Shown: positions 1 to 8,107, counted from the stretch's first letter. The stretch is DNA of 11,991 nucleotides from an uncultured Blautia sp. (GCA_934378195.1 CAKRPO010000062.1:1-11991); one strand, 5' to 3'. Numbers and translations: made by a program. Notes: generated from the sequence alone by a model not told the origin.

Positions 1-1724
1 TTGCTGAAAGTATCGAAATCAACAAATTCCTCAAATAAAGGCTCTACCTTTACCTTGGAGAAGTCGATAACTTCTTCTTTCTCCGGTGCTTCTGTAGAAG
101 TGCCATTTTCTGACTTCGCAGATTTCTTATCAGCATCCAGTGACTTCATTGTCGGGAAGAGCAGTACGTCTCTGATTGCCTGGCTGTCTGTCAGAAGCAT
201 AACCAGACGGTCGATTCCGTATCCGATACCACCTGTAGGCGGCATACCGATTTCAAGTGCGTTCAGGAAGTCTTCATCTGTGTGGTTTGCTTCCTCATCA
301 CCAGCGTCAGCAAGGGCATCCTGTGCTTTGAAACGCTCTCTCTGATCGATCGGGTCGTTCAGCTCGGAATATGCGTTACACATTTCCCATGTATTACAGA
401 AGAGCTCAAAACGCTCTACCTTGCTCGGATCAGAAGGTTTCTTCTTGGTCAGCGGTGAGATTTCGATCGGGTGATCCATGATAAATGTAGGCTGGATCAG
501 CTCTTTCTCACAGTACTCCTCGAAGAACAGGTTGATGATATCACCCTTCTTATGACGCTCTTCATATTCAATATGATGCTCGTCAGCAAGCTTTTTAGCT
601 TCTTCATCATCTGCTACTTCATCAAAATCGATTCCTGCATATTTTTTGATTGCTTCGTTCATTGTCATTCTGGCAAACGGCTTACCAAGATCGATTTCTA
701 CACCATTATAGGAAATCTTAGTGGAACCGCATACTTTTTCTGCCAGATAGCGGAACATGGACTCTGTCAGTTCCATCATTCCCTCATAATCTGTATATGC
801 CTGGTAAAGCTCCATCAGAGTGAATTCCGGGTTGTGACGGGTATCTACACCCTCGTTACGGAATACACGACCAATCTCATAAACTCTTTCAAGACCACCA
901 ACGATCAGTCTCTTGAGATAGAGTTCCAGAGAAATACGAAGCTTAACATCTTCATTCAGTGCATTGTAATGTGTCTCAAACGGTCTTGCAGCTGCACCGC
1001 CGGCATTGGAAACCAGCATCGGTGTCTCTACTTCCATGAAGTCACGTCCTGCAAGGAAATTACGGATCTCTTTGAGGATCTGGGAACGTTTGATAAATAC
1101 ATTCTTGCTGTCCTGATTCATGATAAGGTCTACATATCTCTGACGATAACGGGTATCTGTATCAGTCAGTCCGTGGAATTTCTCCGGCAGGATCTGTAAA
1201 CTCTTGGATAACATAGTCATCTTCTCTGCATGAATAGAGATCTCTCCGGTTCTTGTTCTGAAAGCAAATCCTTCCAGTCCAAAGATATCACCGATATCGG
1301 ATTTCTTGAAATCTGCATAAGATTCTTCTCCGATCGCATCTCTTGCCACATAGACCTGGATATTTCCCTGCAGGTCCTGGATATTACAGAAAGAAGCTTT
1401 ACCCATGACACGCTTGAACATCATACGTCCGGCGATTGCCACGTGGATCGGGCTCGCATCCATGATTTCTCTTCTCTCTTCATAGTCCTTCTTGAGGACT
1501 TCTCTTGCCTGTGCTTCATCAAGACCTTCTACATCCGGAGTCTTGCGGTCTTTTAAGATCTCTGCCTCATGTGCTTCATAGAGATTCTTTACCTCAAGTG
1601 AATGATGTGTCTGGTCAAATTTTGTGATCTGAAACGGGTCCTTGCCATTTGCCTGCAGGTCTGCAAGCTTTTCACGACGAACCTTCAGCAGCTGATTTGT
1701 ATCCTGCTTCTTCTGCTCTGCCAC
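1..1724 (-). CDS. lysS: Lysine--tRNA ligase, class II, with C-terminal extension (3' end outside window)
   Basis: Charges tRNA-Lys with lysine in the cytoplasm. The first 574 codons are visible. They contain an N-terminal OB-fold anticodon-binding region (about residues 60-165) and the class II catalytic core. Motif 2 reads FRNEG at residues 288-292, followed by the typical RHNPEFT. Motif 3 is GIGYGIDRL with its arginine at residue 506. The usual LysRS end ([15 protein letters not shown]) falls near residue 530, but the frame stays open for at least 44 more residues: a Lys/Ser/Glu-rich linker, then [21 protein letters not shown] up to the edge. This suggests an appended domain, probably a tRNA-binding (EMAPII/Trbp111-like) module, which is inference. 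The start is GTG at 1724-1722. An in-frame TAA lies nine codons upstream with no other start between, and AGGAGG sits 8 bases upstream of the GTG. It is co-transcribed with greA, 31 bases upstream. No frameshift is seen. Confidence 0.96.
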   Translation of the reverse strand, partial: MAEQKKQDTNQLLKVRREKLADLQANGKDPFQITKFDQTHHSLEVKNLYEAHEAEILKDRKTPDVEGLDEAQAREVLKKDYEERREIMDASPIHVAIAGRMMFKRVMGKASFCNIQDLQGNIQVYVARDAIGEESYADFKKSDIGDIFGLEGFAFRTRTGEISIHAEKMTMLSKSLQILPEKFHGLTDTDTRYRQRYVDLIMNQDSKNVFIKRSQILKEIRNFLAGRDFMEVETPMLVSNAGGAAARPFETHYNALNEDVKLRISLELYLKRLIVGGLERVYEIGRVFRNEGVDTRHNPEFTLMELYQAYTDYEGMMELTESMFRYLAEKVCGSTKISYNGVEIDLGKPFARMTMNEAIKKYAGIDFDEVADDEEAKKLADEHHIEYEERHKKGDIINLFFEEYCEKELIQPTFIMDHPIEISPLTKKKPSDPSKVERFELFCNTWEMCNAYSELNDPIDQRERFKAQDALADAGDEEANHTDEDFLNALEIGMPPTGGIGYGIDRLVMLLTDSQAIRDVLLFPTMKSLDADKKSAKSENGTSTEAPEKEEVIDFSKVKVEPLFEEFVDFDTFS

Positions 1725-1732
1725 TTCGTTGG

Positions 1733-1738
1733 CCTCCT
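1733..1738 (-). promoter_or_regulatory. lysS ribosome-binding site fixing a GTG start
   Basis: A perfect AGGAGG on the minus strand lies 8 bases before the GTG at 1724. No ATG exists between the upstream in-frame stop and this point, so this site decides the lysS start. Confidence 0.85.
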
Positions 1739-1755
1739 TCTGTTCTTTGACTTAT

Positions 1756-2238
1756 TTAAACGTTTCTCTGGATTTCCAGAACTTTGTACTGCATGCTTCC
1801 CATCGGCATCTCTACTTCAACAACATCGCCTGTATGTGCACCGATCAGGGCTTTTCCTACAGGAGATTCATTGGAGATCTTGCCTTCCAGGCTGTTAGCC
1901 TCAGTAGAACCAACAATCTTTAATTCCATGTCTTCGTCGAATTCAAAGTCATGTACTTTGACTTTGCAGCCAACGCTGATCTTGTCAAGGTCTACTTCAT
2001 CTTCTACGACAACTTCTGCATTCTTAAGGATCTTCTCGATCTCTTCGATTCTTGCTTCGATGTCTCTCTGCTCATCTTTTGCTGCATCATATTCAGCGTT
2101 CTCAGAAAGGTCTCCCTGCTCTCTCGCTTCTTTGATCTTTCCTGCAACTTCTTTTCTTTTGACAACTTTTAAATCATGCAGCTCATCTTCCAGTTTCTTA
2201 AGACCTGCATATGTTAATAAATTCTTCTTTTCTTCCAT
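1756..2238 (-). CDS. greA: Transcription elongation factor GreA
   Basis: Binds the RNA polymerase secondary channel and stimulates cleavage of backtracked RNA. The protein is 160 residues, the normal GreA length. The N-terminal coiled coil spans about residues 10-75, with the functional tip EAREQGDLSENAEYDAA. Its acidic residues D43 and E46 match the pair that coordinates the catalytic magnesium in studied GreA proteins. The C-terminal FKBP-like domain follows, including NESPVGKALIGA and the terminal MQYKVLEIQRNV. The ATG at 2238 is preceded by GTAAGGATT, an acceptable ribosome-binding site. It is first gene of a greA-lysS pair, driven by the strong promoter at 2383-2411 through a leader of about 138 bases. 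All key residues are present. Confidence 0.97.
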   Translation of the reverse strand: MEEKKNLLTYAGLKKLEDELHDLKVVKRKEVAGKIKEAREQGDLSENAEYDAAKDEQRDIEARIEEIEKILKNAEVVVEDEVDLDKISVGCKVKVHDFEFDEDMELKIVGSTEANSLEGKISNESPVGKALIGAHTGDVVEVEMPMGSMQYKVLEIQRNV

Positions 2239-2277
2239 AATCCTTACACCCTTTCAAAATAGCCGGATATCTGCGCC

Positions 2278-2295
2278 ATATCTGCTGCCAGATAT
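2278..2295 (-). other. Inverted repeat in the greA leader
   Basis: The leader RNA contains ATATCTG-GCAG-CAGATAT, a perfect 7-base-pair hairpin with a 4-base loop. A further AGATATC copy lies a few bases downstream (around 2266-2272) and could compete for pairing. It lies about 40 bases before the greA start. There is no T-tract, so it does not look like an attenuator. Its role, if any, is unknown. Confidence 0.4.
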
Positions 2296-2382
2296 CTCAT
2301 GGGATATTATCTGTAAACTGCTTCCTCAGAACATCATACCGCAAAATGGGCAGACTTATTCTAGGATATTCACAATTCCAGT

Positions 2383-2411
2383 ATTATACCGAAAGACGCC
2401 CGGATTGTCAA
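2383..2411 (-). promoter_or_regulatory. Consensus sigma-A promoter for greA-lysS
   Basis: On the minus strand TTGACA (2411-2406) and TATAAT (2388-2383) are separated by exactly 17 bases, matching the consensus at all twelve hexamer positions. The start point is predicted near 2376, giving a greA leader of about 138 bases. The -35 hexamer lies inside the loop of the hairpin at 2397-2423. Confidence 0.88.
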
Positions 2412-2423
2412 GCATTCCGGGCG
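2397..2423 (-). terminator. Probable weak intrinsic terminator of the glycan operon, overlapping the greA promoter
   Basis: Downstream of the flippase stop, the minus strand can form an 8-base-pair GC-rich stem, CGCCCGGA with TCCGGGCG, around an 11-base loop. It is followed by TCTTTC, a poor U-tract. Position and stem strength suit a terminator, but the tail is weak, so some read-through into greA-lysS is plausible. The stem and the greA promoter share the same bases. Confidence 0.5.
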
Positions 2424-2444
2424 CCTCCATATGCATATTATTTT

Positions 2445-3692
2445 TTATTGTTTTTTTCCTTTTTTTCGAAGAATCACGAAGATCAGGATTCCTCCAAACA
2501 GCAGGAAAAGTATGCTGCAGGAATACAGATAATTCAGTGACGCTCCCATGATTCCCCACTTCTGTACCATCAGCTTTGCAGGAAAGATTGTAAGAAATGC
2601 GGTGATCGCATATACCACGATGATACAGCCGCCTTTACGAATCGCAATCAGAATATTGTACATCATATAAACACCTGCACCGATTGTTCCTCCGATAAGT
2701 AATACAATAAAGTGCAGCTTATACGGTGACAGATCTACTCCGTATATGATCTCCAGCAGAGTTCTTCCCAGAAGATGTCCTGCTACAACAATTGCTCCGC
2801 CGCATGCCAGAATAATAGCGATGATTCTCAGTACATACAGCGAAAACCTGCGGATATCATCTTCCCACCAGAGTTCTGCGATCGTTGTGATCGTAGGTTT
2901 GAAGACAAACTCACACATAAGTGTGATCACAAATGACGGCATAAACAGAACACTGTAGTATGTCTGATATTCGTCTGTCATAACACTTGCCATGGCATAT
3001 TTGGGAATATTATATAAAAGCAGGGACAAAAAAGTTCCCACAAATAATGGTGTACAGATTTTGAGCAGTTCCCACACATTTACAAGTTTCGGACTTCTTG
3101 CCGGACCGACAGCCTCTCCCGGATACTTTACGGTAAATACATGGTTTATCACCAGACAGAGGACTAACGAGGTAAGTGCTGTGGATGTACAGGTAAATGC
3201 AAGACTGCGTGTGACCAGCAATGCTCCCGTAAAATACACTGCAGAATAGATATTTCTGACCGCCAGCATTTTTCCCATGATCTCGACATGGTAGGTCTGC
3301 TGGAAATTCCCATGAAAAACATCCTCAACAGCATCAACCATTTTCATTAAGATGACGAAACTGCTGATGATAATATACTCTCCACTGAAACTCCATGCAC
3401 TGTATATGATTCCAAAAAGCATCATCAATCCACAGGTCAGTACTCTGGATATTCCATACTCCGAAAAAACATATTTCCGGTCCAGATCCGTTGCCTGATA
3501 GGTACGCATTCCATATCTTCCAACTGTCAGAAGAAGCTGTGCCGTTGCATAACTCAGTGAAAAGAAACCGGCAGGCGCTACCCCACAGATTCTTGTCACC
3601 ACCATAAGGTACAGGAACGAAGATACCGAATAGCTCGTGCTTCCGATCATATTCCACAAAAAAGCTTTTTTTACGTTTTTTTCTTTATTCAT
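2445..3692 (-). CDS. Wzx/MATE-type lipid-linked oligosaccharide flippase
   Basis: A 415-residue, strongly hydrophobic protein with about 12 predicted membrane segments, separated by short basic loops (for example LILKK-like and RKKGKKQ ends). The N-terminus (NKEKNVKKAFLWNMIGSTSYSV) has the pattern usual for polysaccharide biosynthesis proteins of the MVF/MATE superfamily: a positively charged stretch, then FLWN and a Gly-Ser-rich first helix. Known members move undecaprenyl-linked glycans from the inner to the outer membrane face. The substrate cannot be read from sequence. It is last gene of the four-gene operon. The start ATG is one base after the stop of the iron-sulfur gene, which suggests translational coupling because the ribosome-binding site (AAAGAGA) is weak. 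A MATE-type transporter of another substrate is less likely given the glycan neighbours. Confidence 0.85.
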   Translation of the reverse strand: MNKEKNVKKAFLWNMIGSTSYSVSSFLYLMVVTRICGVAPAGFFSLSYATAQLLLTVGRYGMRTYQATDLDRKYVFSEYGISRVLTCGLMMLFGIIYSAWSFSGEYIIISSFVILMKMVDAVEDVFHGNFQQTYHVEIMGKMLAVRNIYSAVYFTGALLVTRSLAFTCTSTALTSLVLCLVINHVFTVKYPGEAVGPARSPKLVNVWELLKICTPLFVGTFLSLLLYNIPKYAMASVMTDEYQTYYSVLFMPSFVITLMCEFVFKPTITTIAELWWEDDIRRFSLYVLRIIAIILACGGAIVVAGHLLGRTLLEIIYGVDLSPYKLHFIVLLIGGTIGAGVYMMYNILIAIRKGGCIIVVYAITAFLTIFPAKLMVQKWGIMGASLNYLYSCSILFLLFGGILIFVILRKKGKKQ

Positions 3693-3693
3693 T

Positions 3694-4911
3694 TCATGAT
3701 CTCTTTTTTACAATAATCAGTTTATACATTTTTCCTGCAAATCCATACAGTCCTGTTTTGCGCAAAAACGGTGAAAGCAGGCGAATCGCTCTCGTGATCA
3801 ATGAACCCTTCTGATATTTCCGCAATACCGCTTCTTTATCTGCTGCATTCAGATATTCGTTCCAGAACTTTTCGCGCCCGGCAGGCGGCTTTGCCGAATA
3901 TTCCAGATGTGGCTGCCAGCATGCTTTCTGCGATACCGTCTGGAAATCAGCGCGGTCTTTTAGCTTCTCCAGAAGAGCCTTGCCTTTTTCTGTATTTACA
4001 AGTGCAACATTTACACCAGATTCTATATCAAAATTCAGTCCCGCATTTTCGCTGTTCCAGAAATCGCCAAGCGAGAAATCTCCCGGACGTTTATAACTGG
4101 TGTAATGACAATGAAAACAGGAACTCCTGTTACCATACAGACTCAGGAAAAATTTATTAAAAGAAAAATCCTCAAGGACTTTATCAATATTTCCATCTCT
4201 GAGCTGTATGTCAAACACCTGCTCCTTCCAGGATACCTTTTTGCTTCGCATATTGATATCCACGATCTCATCATCTGCAGCAATATATTTATTTTTCAGA
4301 ATATCCAGATAATCTTTCCAGATCTTGCGACTTGGTACACCATGACAGATATTGTCACAGGTATAAAGCTTCTCTGTATTCACACGACGTGCTTTCAGAT
4401 ATTTCGTAACACCGGCAATCTGACACGGTGTACCCGTAAAAAGGACGAACCTGCCCTGTTTCAGATCCTCTGTAATCTGCAGGTACACTCCTGTAATATC
4501 ACTCTCCACATACTTCGATCTGCGGAATTTCCATGCCTCTTCTGCAGTCTCCGCGCGCATATGACAAACATAGTGATCTTTGTCAAACGCCACACCATAA
4601 ACAACGCCCTTCTGCTCCAGGATCCAACTCGCCAGAATCGTAAACATTCCACCGGAAGAGCTGTCCTTCAGCACACTCTCATCATGGTTTCGCGCTGCAT
4701 AAATAGCCGGTTCTGCTGCCTGGCCCACATAGCTGTCCTGCATTGGACAGACCTTCTGGCACATGCCACAGTCACGACATTTCTCTTTGTCCACACTCGG
4801 ATAATAAAATCCTTCTGCGTTCTGTTTCATCGTAATAGCCGAAAAACTGCAGATGTTGCTGCATGCAGCACAACCACAGCAATCTTCCGGCAGCTGGTTA
4901 TCTAAAAACAT
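3694..4911 (-). CDS. FrhB-like iron-sulfur protein (coenzyme F420 hydrogenase/dehydrogenase beta subunit family)
   Basis: A 405-residue protein. An N-terminal ferredoxin-like domain carries two 4Fe-4S ligand sets: C11-C14-C17-C21 and C45-C48-C51-C55-P. The FrhB/FdhB-type domain follows, with SSGGMF (85-90), GTPCQIAG (160-167), CDNICHGVPS (185-194), CFHCHY (265-270) and GDFSLGDFW (277-285), all typical of the family. C163, C185, C189, C265 and C268 could bind a further cluster. Family relatives in methanogens use coenzyme F420 and flavin. Bacteria of this kind are not known to make F420, so the electron partner here is probably different (inference). Homologues often sit beside polysaccharide pyruvyl transferases in glycan loci, as here: that gene is 20 bases upstream. 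The start ATG has GGAGG 5 bases before it. The true reaction is unknown. Confidence 0.87.
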   Translation of the reverse strand: MFLDNQLPEDCCGCAACSNICSFSAITMKQNAEGFYYPSVDKEKCRDCGMCQKVCPMQDSYVGQAAEPAIYAARNHDESVLKDSSSGGMFTILASWILEQKGVVYGVAFDKDHYVCHMRAETAEEAWKFRRSKYVESDITGVYLQITEDLKQGRFVLFTGTPCQIAGVTKYLKARRVNTEKLYTCDNICHGVPSRKIWKDYLDILKNKYIAADDEIVDINMRSKKVSWKEQVFDIQLRDGNIDKVLEDFSFNKFFLSLYGNRSSCFHCHYTSYKRPGDFSLGDFWNSENAGLNFDIESGVNVALVNTEKGKALLEKLKDRADFQTVSQKACWQPHLEYSAKPPAGREKFWNEYLNAADKEAVLRKYQKGSLITRAIRLLSPFLRKTGLYGFAGKMYKLIIVKKRS

Positions 4912-4931
4912 ATCTTCCTCCAGGCGTGAAC

Positions 4932-6023
4932 TTATGCAAGTTCATCGCTGACCAGTTCTTTTAATTTCTGTATCGAATGCTGTCGAAATTTGTCGATTTG
5001 CTCATTTGCATATGTAAAGTCAATTTCCTGTGTAAGTTCTTCATCTGAGACATCATTCATGGTTCTTTCTGACAGGTTCACCAATTTTAACAGCTGTTCC
5101 ACCCTGCGGTTTTTGTGATGTCCATCTGCCTTGGCAAAGAATTTGCGGTTGAACAGAAGTGAAAATACAACTCCATGAAAAGAATCTGAAATGACATATT
5201 CCGCATTTTTGAACAGCCCCATCCACTCAGATGGTCCAACTGCGATCCTGCAGCTGCATTTCAGCAGGCCAACCAGCGGAAATGGAATGTAAACAATACG
5301 ATATCCCGTCTTTTTTTTCAGGCGACGCGCAAAATCAACAATCTCCGGATTAATCCCCAGCTGATATACCAGAATGTATTTTCCTTTGATACGTGGTTCT
5401 TTGAGCAGCGGCTGCCATTCTTCTGCCGTAAGCAGAAGAGTCGGATCGCAGACAACATCCGGATGGATTCCGGTAAGTTCTTCCACGATATCTGCACCAT
5501 AGTCTTCTCTTACAAGAATCTTATCAAAATCCTTCAGCAGTCTGCTGTAATCTTCCTGATACTGTTCCGGTGGAACATGTTCACCTATACTGGCTGCGTA
5601 ACTACATTTTCGCTTTCCTTTTTCAGGAAAATCAAGGAAATATGTCTGATCAAAATTTGTAAGCTTATAGTCCCAGATCTGATCACTGCCTGCAATGTAG
5701 ATATCATATTTCCCGGAAACCGCCTTCATATTTCCATGTTTAACCGGTTCACTGTATTTCATATGTTTACGAAACTGATTGCATCTGAACCGGCGCGGAA
5801 TATAACAGATATGTCCGATGACACCATAAATGTAGTTAAACAGTCCCTTTTCTTTCAGATTTACCAGTCGAAAAGGATTGCTGATGTACTGACAGTCATA
5901 GTCAATGATCTCCGGCCATGTTCCAGCTTCCCGGAGCTTTTTCTGCAGTGCATAACTCTGCAGGATTGCCCCGTAATTGTCATAATTGTGAAAGGTTATG
6001 ACTCCTACTTTTTTCTTGTTCAT
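4932..6023 (-). CDS. Polysaccharide pyruvyl transferase family protein
   Basis: A 363-residue soluble protein with the PF04230-type layout. It begins with VGVITFHNYDNYGAILQSYAL (residues 6-26), the usual N-terminal signature. It continues with AGSDQIWD (111-118), CDPTLLL (192-198), GPSEWMGLFKNAEYVISDSF (263-282) and DSFHG (280-284). Characterised members (CsaB and others) transfer pyruvate from phosphoenolpyruvate to a sugar hydroxyl, adding a negatively charged ketal; many family members are untested. It probably acts in the cytoplasm on lipid-linked glycan before export by the flippase downstream. The start ATG has GGAGAG upstream. A 78-base gap containing a 6-base-pair inverted repeat separates it from the preceding membrane protein gene. 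Some members of this family may carry out other sugar-phosphate chemistry, so the exact activity is unproven. Confidence 0.86.
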   Translation of the reverse strand: MNKKKVGVITFHNYDNYGAILQSYALQKKLREAGTWPEIIDYDCQYISNPFRLVNLKEKGLFNYIYGVIGHICYIPRRFRCNQFRKHMKYSEPVKHGNMKAVSGKYDIYIAGSDQIWDYKLTNFDQTYFLDFPEKGKRKCSYAASIGEHVPPEQYQEDYSRLLKDFDKILVREDYGADIVEELTGIHPDVVCDPTLLLTAEEWQPLLKEPRIKGKYILVYQLGINPEIVDFARRLKKKTGYRIVYIPFPLVGLLKCSCRIAVGPSEWMGLFKNAEYVISDSFHGVVFSLLFNRKFFAKADGHHKNRRVEQLLKLVNLSERTMNDVSDEELTQEIDFTYANEQIDKFRQHSIQKLKELVSDELA

Positions 6024-6044
6024 AAATCTCTCCGCTTTATCTGT

Positions 6045-6067
6045 TACTGTTCACTTTATTCACAGTA
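6045..6067. repeat. Short inverted repeat between two glycan-operon genes
   Basis: TACTGT and ACAGTA flank an 11-base spacer in the 78-base gap before the pyruvyl transferase gene. This could form a small intercistronic hairpin or be a chance match. There is no T-tract, so it is not a terminator. Confidence 0.3.
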
Positions 6068-6101
6068 GCTTCATTTGATTCTGTTTCAAAATGCTTCTAT
6101 A

Positions 6102-7961
6102 TTATTTTTTCTTCTGAAAGCTCTGATTCTGCGAAACATAAATTCCCAAAAACAGTGGCATACCATAGAAAATAGGGAAAGTGTATCTGGTATGCCCTAT
6201 GACGGCCGGCCCTACAAACGTTACAGCCAGCGTCAGAAGCAATGGCAGTCCCAGCAGAAGAAGTTTTCCATTTCCACGGCATAATGCCCACAGGCAGGCA
6301 GCCAGCAGAAGGAAGTCCATGATTCCCTGGTTTACATAGAATCCAAGAATTGGAAAATCGCAGAATTTATCATAATACTCTTCTGACATTGCCTGCTTCT
6401 TTTCTTCCAGACGCTTTGTCTGATAATAAAAGCTGACATAATCAGGATCTTTGATTTTCCGTATGCAAGGACTTGTACCAAAATAATATCTCGGATTGTC
6501 CGCCAGAGGACTGAATAAACTGTATGTCTGAGAAAGAGTTGCATTTACATATGTCGATGGATGTCTGAAAAACAATTTGAACCACGTTTTCAAAAATCCC
6601 TTCAGCTCCTCTTTCGTTGCATTCTGATTAAAACCATTTTTGACCCCGTCATAATTGGTTGGACGGTACAGTTTCTGGTATTCTTCCGGTTCATACTTCA
6701 TTACCTTCTGAATCTCTGCCAGTTCATCAGCAGTCATATCTTCACTGTGGTAGACCATGTATCGGGCAATCTGCTGCATCGGAATTGCAAAGATCGCTCT
6801 TTTCGAAATATTCGTGCATTCATACTTATTGGTCAGCCAGGTATTATTTGCTTTTCCTGCACACAACGGAATAAACAGAACTGCCAGAATCAGAATTGCT
6901 CCACGTACGGTCTGTTTGTGATGACGCAGAAGCCAGATTTCGCGTATTACCACAAAGAGCAGAATCACTGCAATAACATAAATTCCATTTTGTCTGAAAA
7001 ATGCGCCCAAGACAGCAATCACAGTCAGCACCGGATGTTTCCAGTTTTTCATATAAGAATCTGTTTTGAACAGATACCATGCAAATTCATTCATCAGAAG
7101 CAAAAGTGCCATACAGTAAGGAATATCTCCAAGCAGTGTTGTCGCATATCCCGGGAATATCGGCACTACAGAAAACACGATCAATGCTGCCAGCTGAAAA
7201 TATCGGCATACTTTCAGTTTTTCCATCGTAGAGATTGTATAGGCCAGCGTCAGTAAAAGTAAAAAGGCCTGAAGCACTCCCATGATGACCAGTCCGTAAG
7301 TGACGCTTCCAAGGCGTACTCCCAGGTCAGAAAAATGTCCAAGCAGCTGCATATGAATAATTGGATGCTGTGTTGTATATGGTCTGTATCCATAATACTG
7401 CATGATACTGATGATTCCATCAAATGGAAGGGAAACCGGGTAATGAATGATGATGTGTGGTACCCAGCAAAATCCCATGATGAGGAATGATTTCAGGAAG
7501 CAATGTTTTTCAAACAGGAAGCTCAGAACTTTCTGGAATTTTTCCGGAATATTCAGGTTGACCAGTTTCGTAAAAGAAGCCACCGCTTTTACCATCAGAT
7601 AAAAGAAGATGCATCCGCCAAAAAAGACTACCAGCATTTTCGATCGAATATGTCTGCCATTCGCAAAAATTACTGCAAAATCTGCGTTTACAGAATAAAA
7701 AGCACCCATAACAGATGCTGCTGAAAAAACAATGCTGATAACTCCCGCAAATATGATAAACAAAATGCCAGGTCTTTCACATTTTGTAATAATCTTTTTA
7801 TATACAATAAATAATAAAATCGGAATTGCAGTCCAGATCAATGCCGAACCAGAAGATGAAACCATAGAAAATGTTTCTTTGGTAACATTAAATGAGAAAA
7901 AAAGAGTTCCCAAAAGAGCATAAATAAAAATACTGATATTGCTTTTTAGTAGTTTTGACAT
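6102..7961 (-). CDS. Large polytopic membrane protein, GT-C glycosyltransferase-like (DUF6020-like)
   Basis: A 619-residue protein with about 12-13 hydrophobic segments. Helices lie in residues 8-56, 64-130, 155-175 and about 215-370. A hydrophilic, probably extracytoplasmic block (about 372-540) follows, and closing helices span 545-608. The order (an early loop with YPVSLPFDG and YTTQHPIIHMQ at about 174-204, then many helices and a large outer domain) resembles GT-C enzymes, which use polyprenyl-phosphate sugars outside the membrane. D181 and H199 are candidate functional residues (inference). I associate the overall sequence with DUF6020, a family of unknown function common in Lachnospiraceae. 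It is first gene of the minus-strand glycan operon, with an AAAGGA ribosome-binding site and its own promoter at 8002-8030. It is divergent from a lipid-sugar-type family 2 glycosyltransferase, a likely donor-making partner. It could alternatively be an O-antigen-polymerase-like protein. Confidence 0.72.
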   Translation of the reverse strand: MSKLLKSNISIFIYALLGTLFFSFNVTKETFSMVSSSGSALIWTAIPILLFIVYKKIITKCERPGILFIIFAGVISIVFSAASVMGAFYSVNADFAVIFANGRHIRSKMLVVFFGGCIFFYLMVKAVASFTKLVNLNIPEKFQKVLSFLFEKHCFLKSFLIMGFCWVPHIIIHYPVSLPFDGIISIMQYYGYRPYTTQHPIIHMQLLGHFSDLGVRLGSVTYGLVIMGVLQAFLLLLTLAYTISTMEKLKVCRYFQLAALIVFSVVPIFPGYATTLLGDIPYCMALLLLMNEFAWYLFKTDSYMKNWKHPVLTVIAVLGAFFRQNGIYVIAVILLFVVIREIWLLRHHKQTVRGAILILAVLFIPLCAGKANNTWLTNKYECTNISKRAIFAIPMQQIARYMVYHSEDMTADELAEIQKVMKYEPEEYQKLYRPTNYDGVKNGFNQNATKEELKGFLKTWFKLFFRHPSTYVNATLSQTYSLFSPLADNPRYYFGTSPCIRKIKDPDYVSFYYQTKRLEEKKQAMSEEYYDKFCDFPILGFYVNQGIMDFLLLAACLWALCRGNGKLLLLGLPLLLTLAVTFVGPAVIGHTRYTFPIFYGMPLFLGIYVSQNQSFQKKK

Positions 7962-8001
7962 TTATAAAATCCTTTCCCTTTTTGCAAAGTTAATCAATTT
8001 A

Positions 8002-8030
8002 ACTATACCAACATTAATTCTAAAAGTAAA
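8002..8030 (-). promoter_or_regulatory. Sigma-A promoter for the four-gene glycan operon
   Basis: On the minus strand, TTTACT (8030-8025), 17 bases, then TATAGT (8007-8002), with TGG directly before the -10 giving an extended -10 element. The predicted start is near 7995, leaving a leader of about 35 bases before the ATG at 7961. Confidence 0.68.
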
Positions 8031-8037
8031 TAATAAG

Positions 8038-8065
8038 TTGACATTTGGCTGTTGACGATTATAAA
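8038..8065 (+). promoter_or_regulatory. Upstream promoter of the family 2 glycosyltransferase gene
   Basis: TTGACA (8038-8043), a 16-base spacer, then TATAAA (8060-8065). It overlaps a second candidate promoter 14 bases downstream. Which one is used cannot be decided from sequence. Confidence 0.5.
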
Positions 8066-8080
8066 CGTATATGTGATAAT
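8052..8080 (+). promoter_or_regulatory. Downstream extended -10 promoter of the family 2 glycosyltransferase gene
   Basis: TTGACG (8052-8057), 17 bases, then GATAAT (8075-8080) preceded by TGT, an extended -10. The predicted start near 8087 gives a leader of about 29 bases. Spacing and the TGN element make this the better of the two candidates. Confidence 0.6.
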
Positions 8081-8102
8081 TTATATCAGTATAAAATTTA
8101 TT

Positions 8103-8107
8103 GGAGG
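8103..8107 (+). promoter_or_regulatory. Ribosome-binding site deciding the glycosyltransferase start
   Basis: GGAGG lies 8 bases before the ATG at 8116. An in-frame TTG at 8101 directly abuts this site and has no ribosome-binding site of its own, so it is not the start. Confidence 0.85.

Noticed and set aside
471..1199. Plus-strand open frame of 242 codons
   Set aside because: It lies wholly antisense to lysS, whose motifs are intact. The translation has no recognisable domain and there is no ribosome-binding site of note.
2239..2382. T-box riboswitch for lysS in the greA leader
   Set aside because: The leader is too short, and I see no T-box core sequence or terminator/antiterminator pair.
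1784..2551. Plus-strand open frame of 255 codons
   Set aside because: It runs antisense through greA, its promoter and the end of the flippase gene. The Ser/Leu/Thr-rich product is what antisense reading of greA gives.
4105..4905. Plus-strand open frame of 266 codons
   Set aside because: It is antisense to the iron-sulfur gene, whose cysteine motifs show that the minus strand is coding.
3694..4911. True F420-reducing hydrogenase subunit
   Set aside because: No hydrogenase large or small subunit and no F420 genes are nearby, and the neighbours are glycan genes. Only the protein family is shared.
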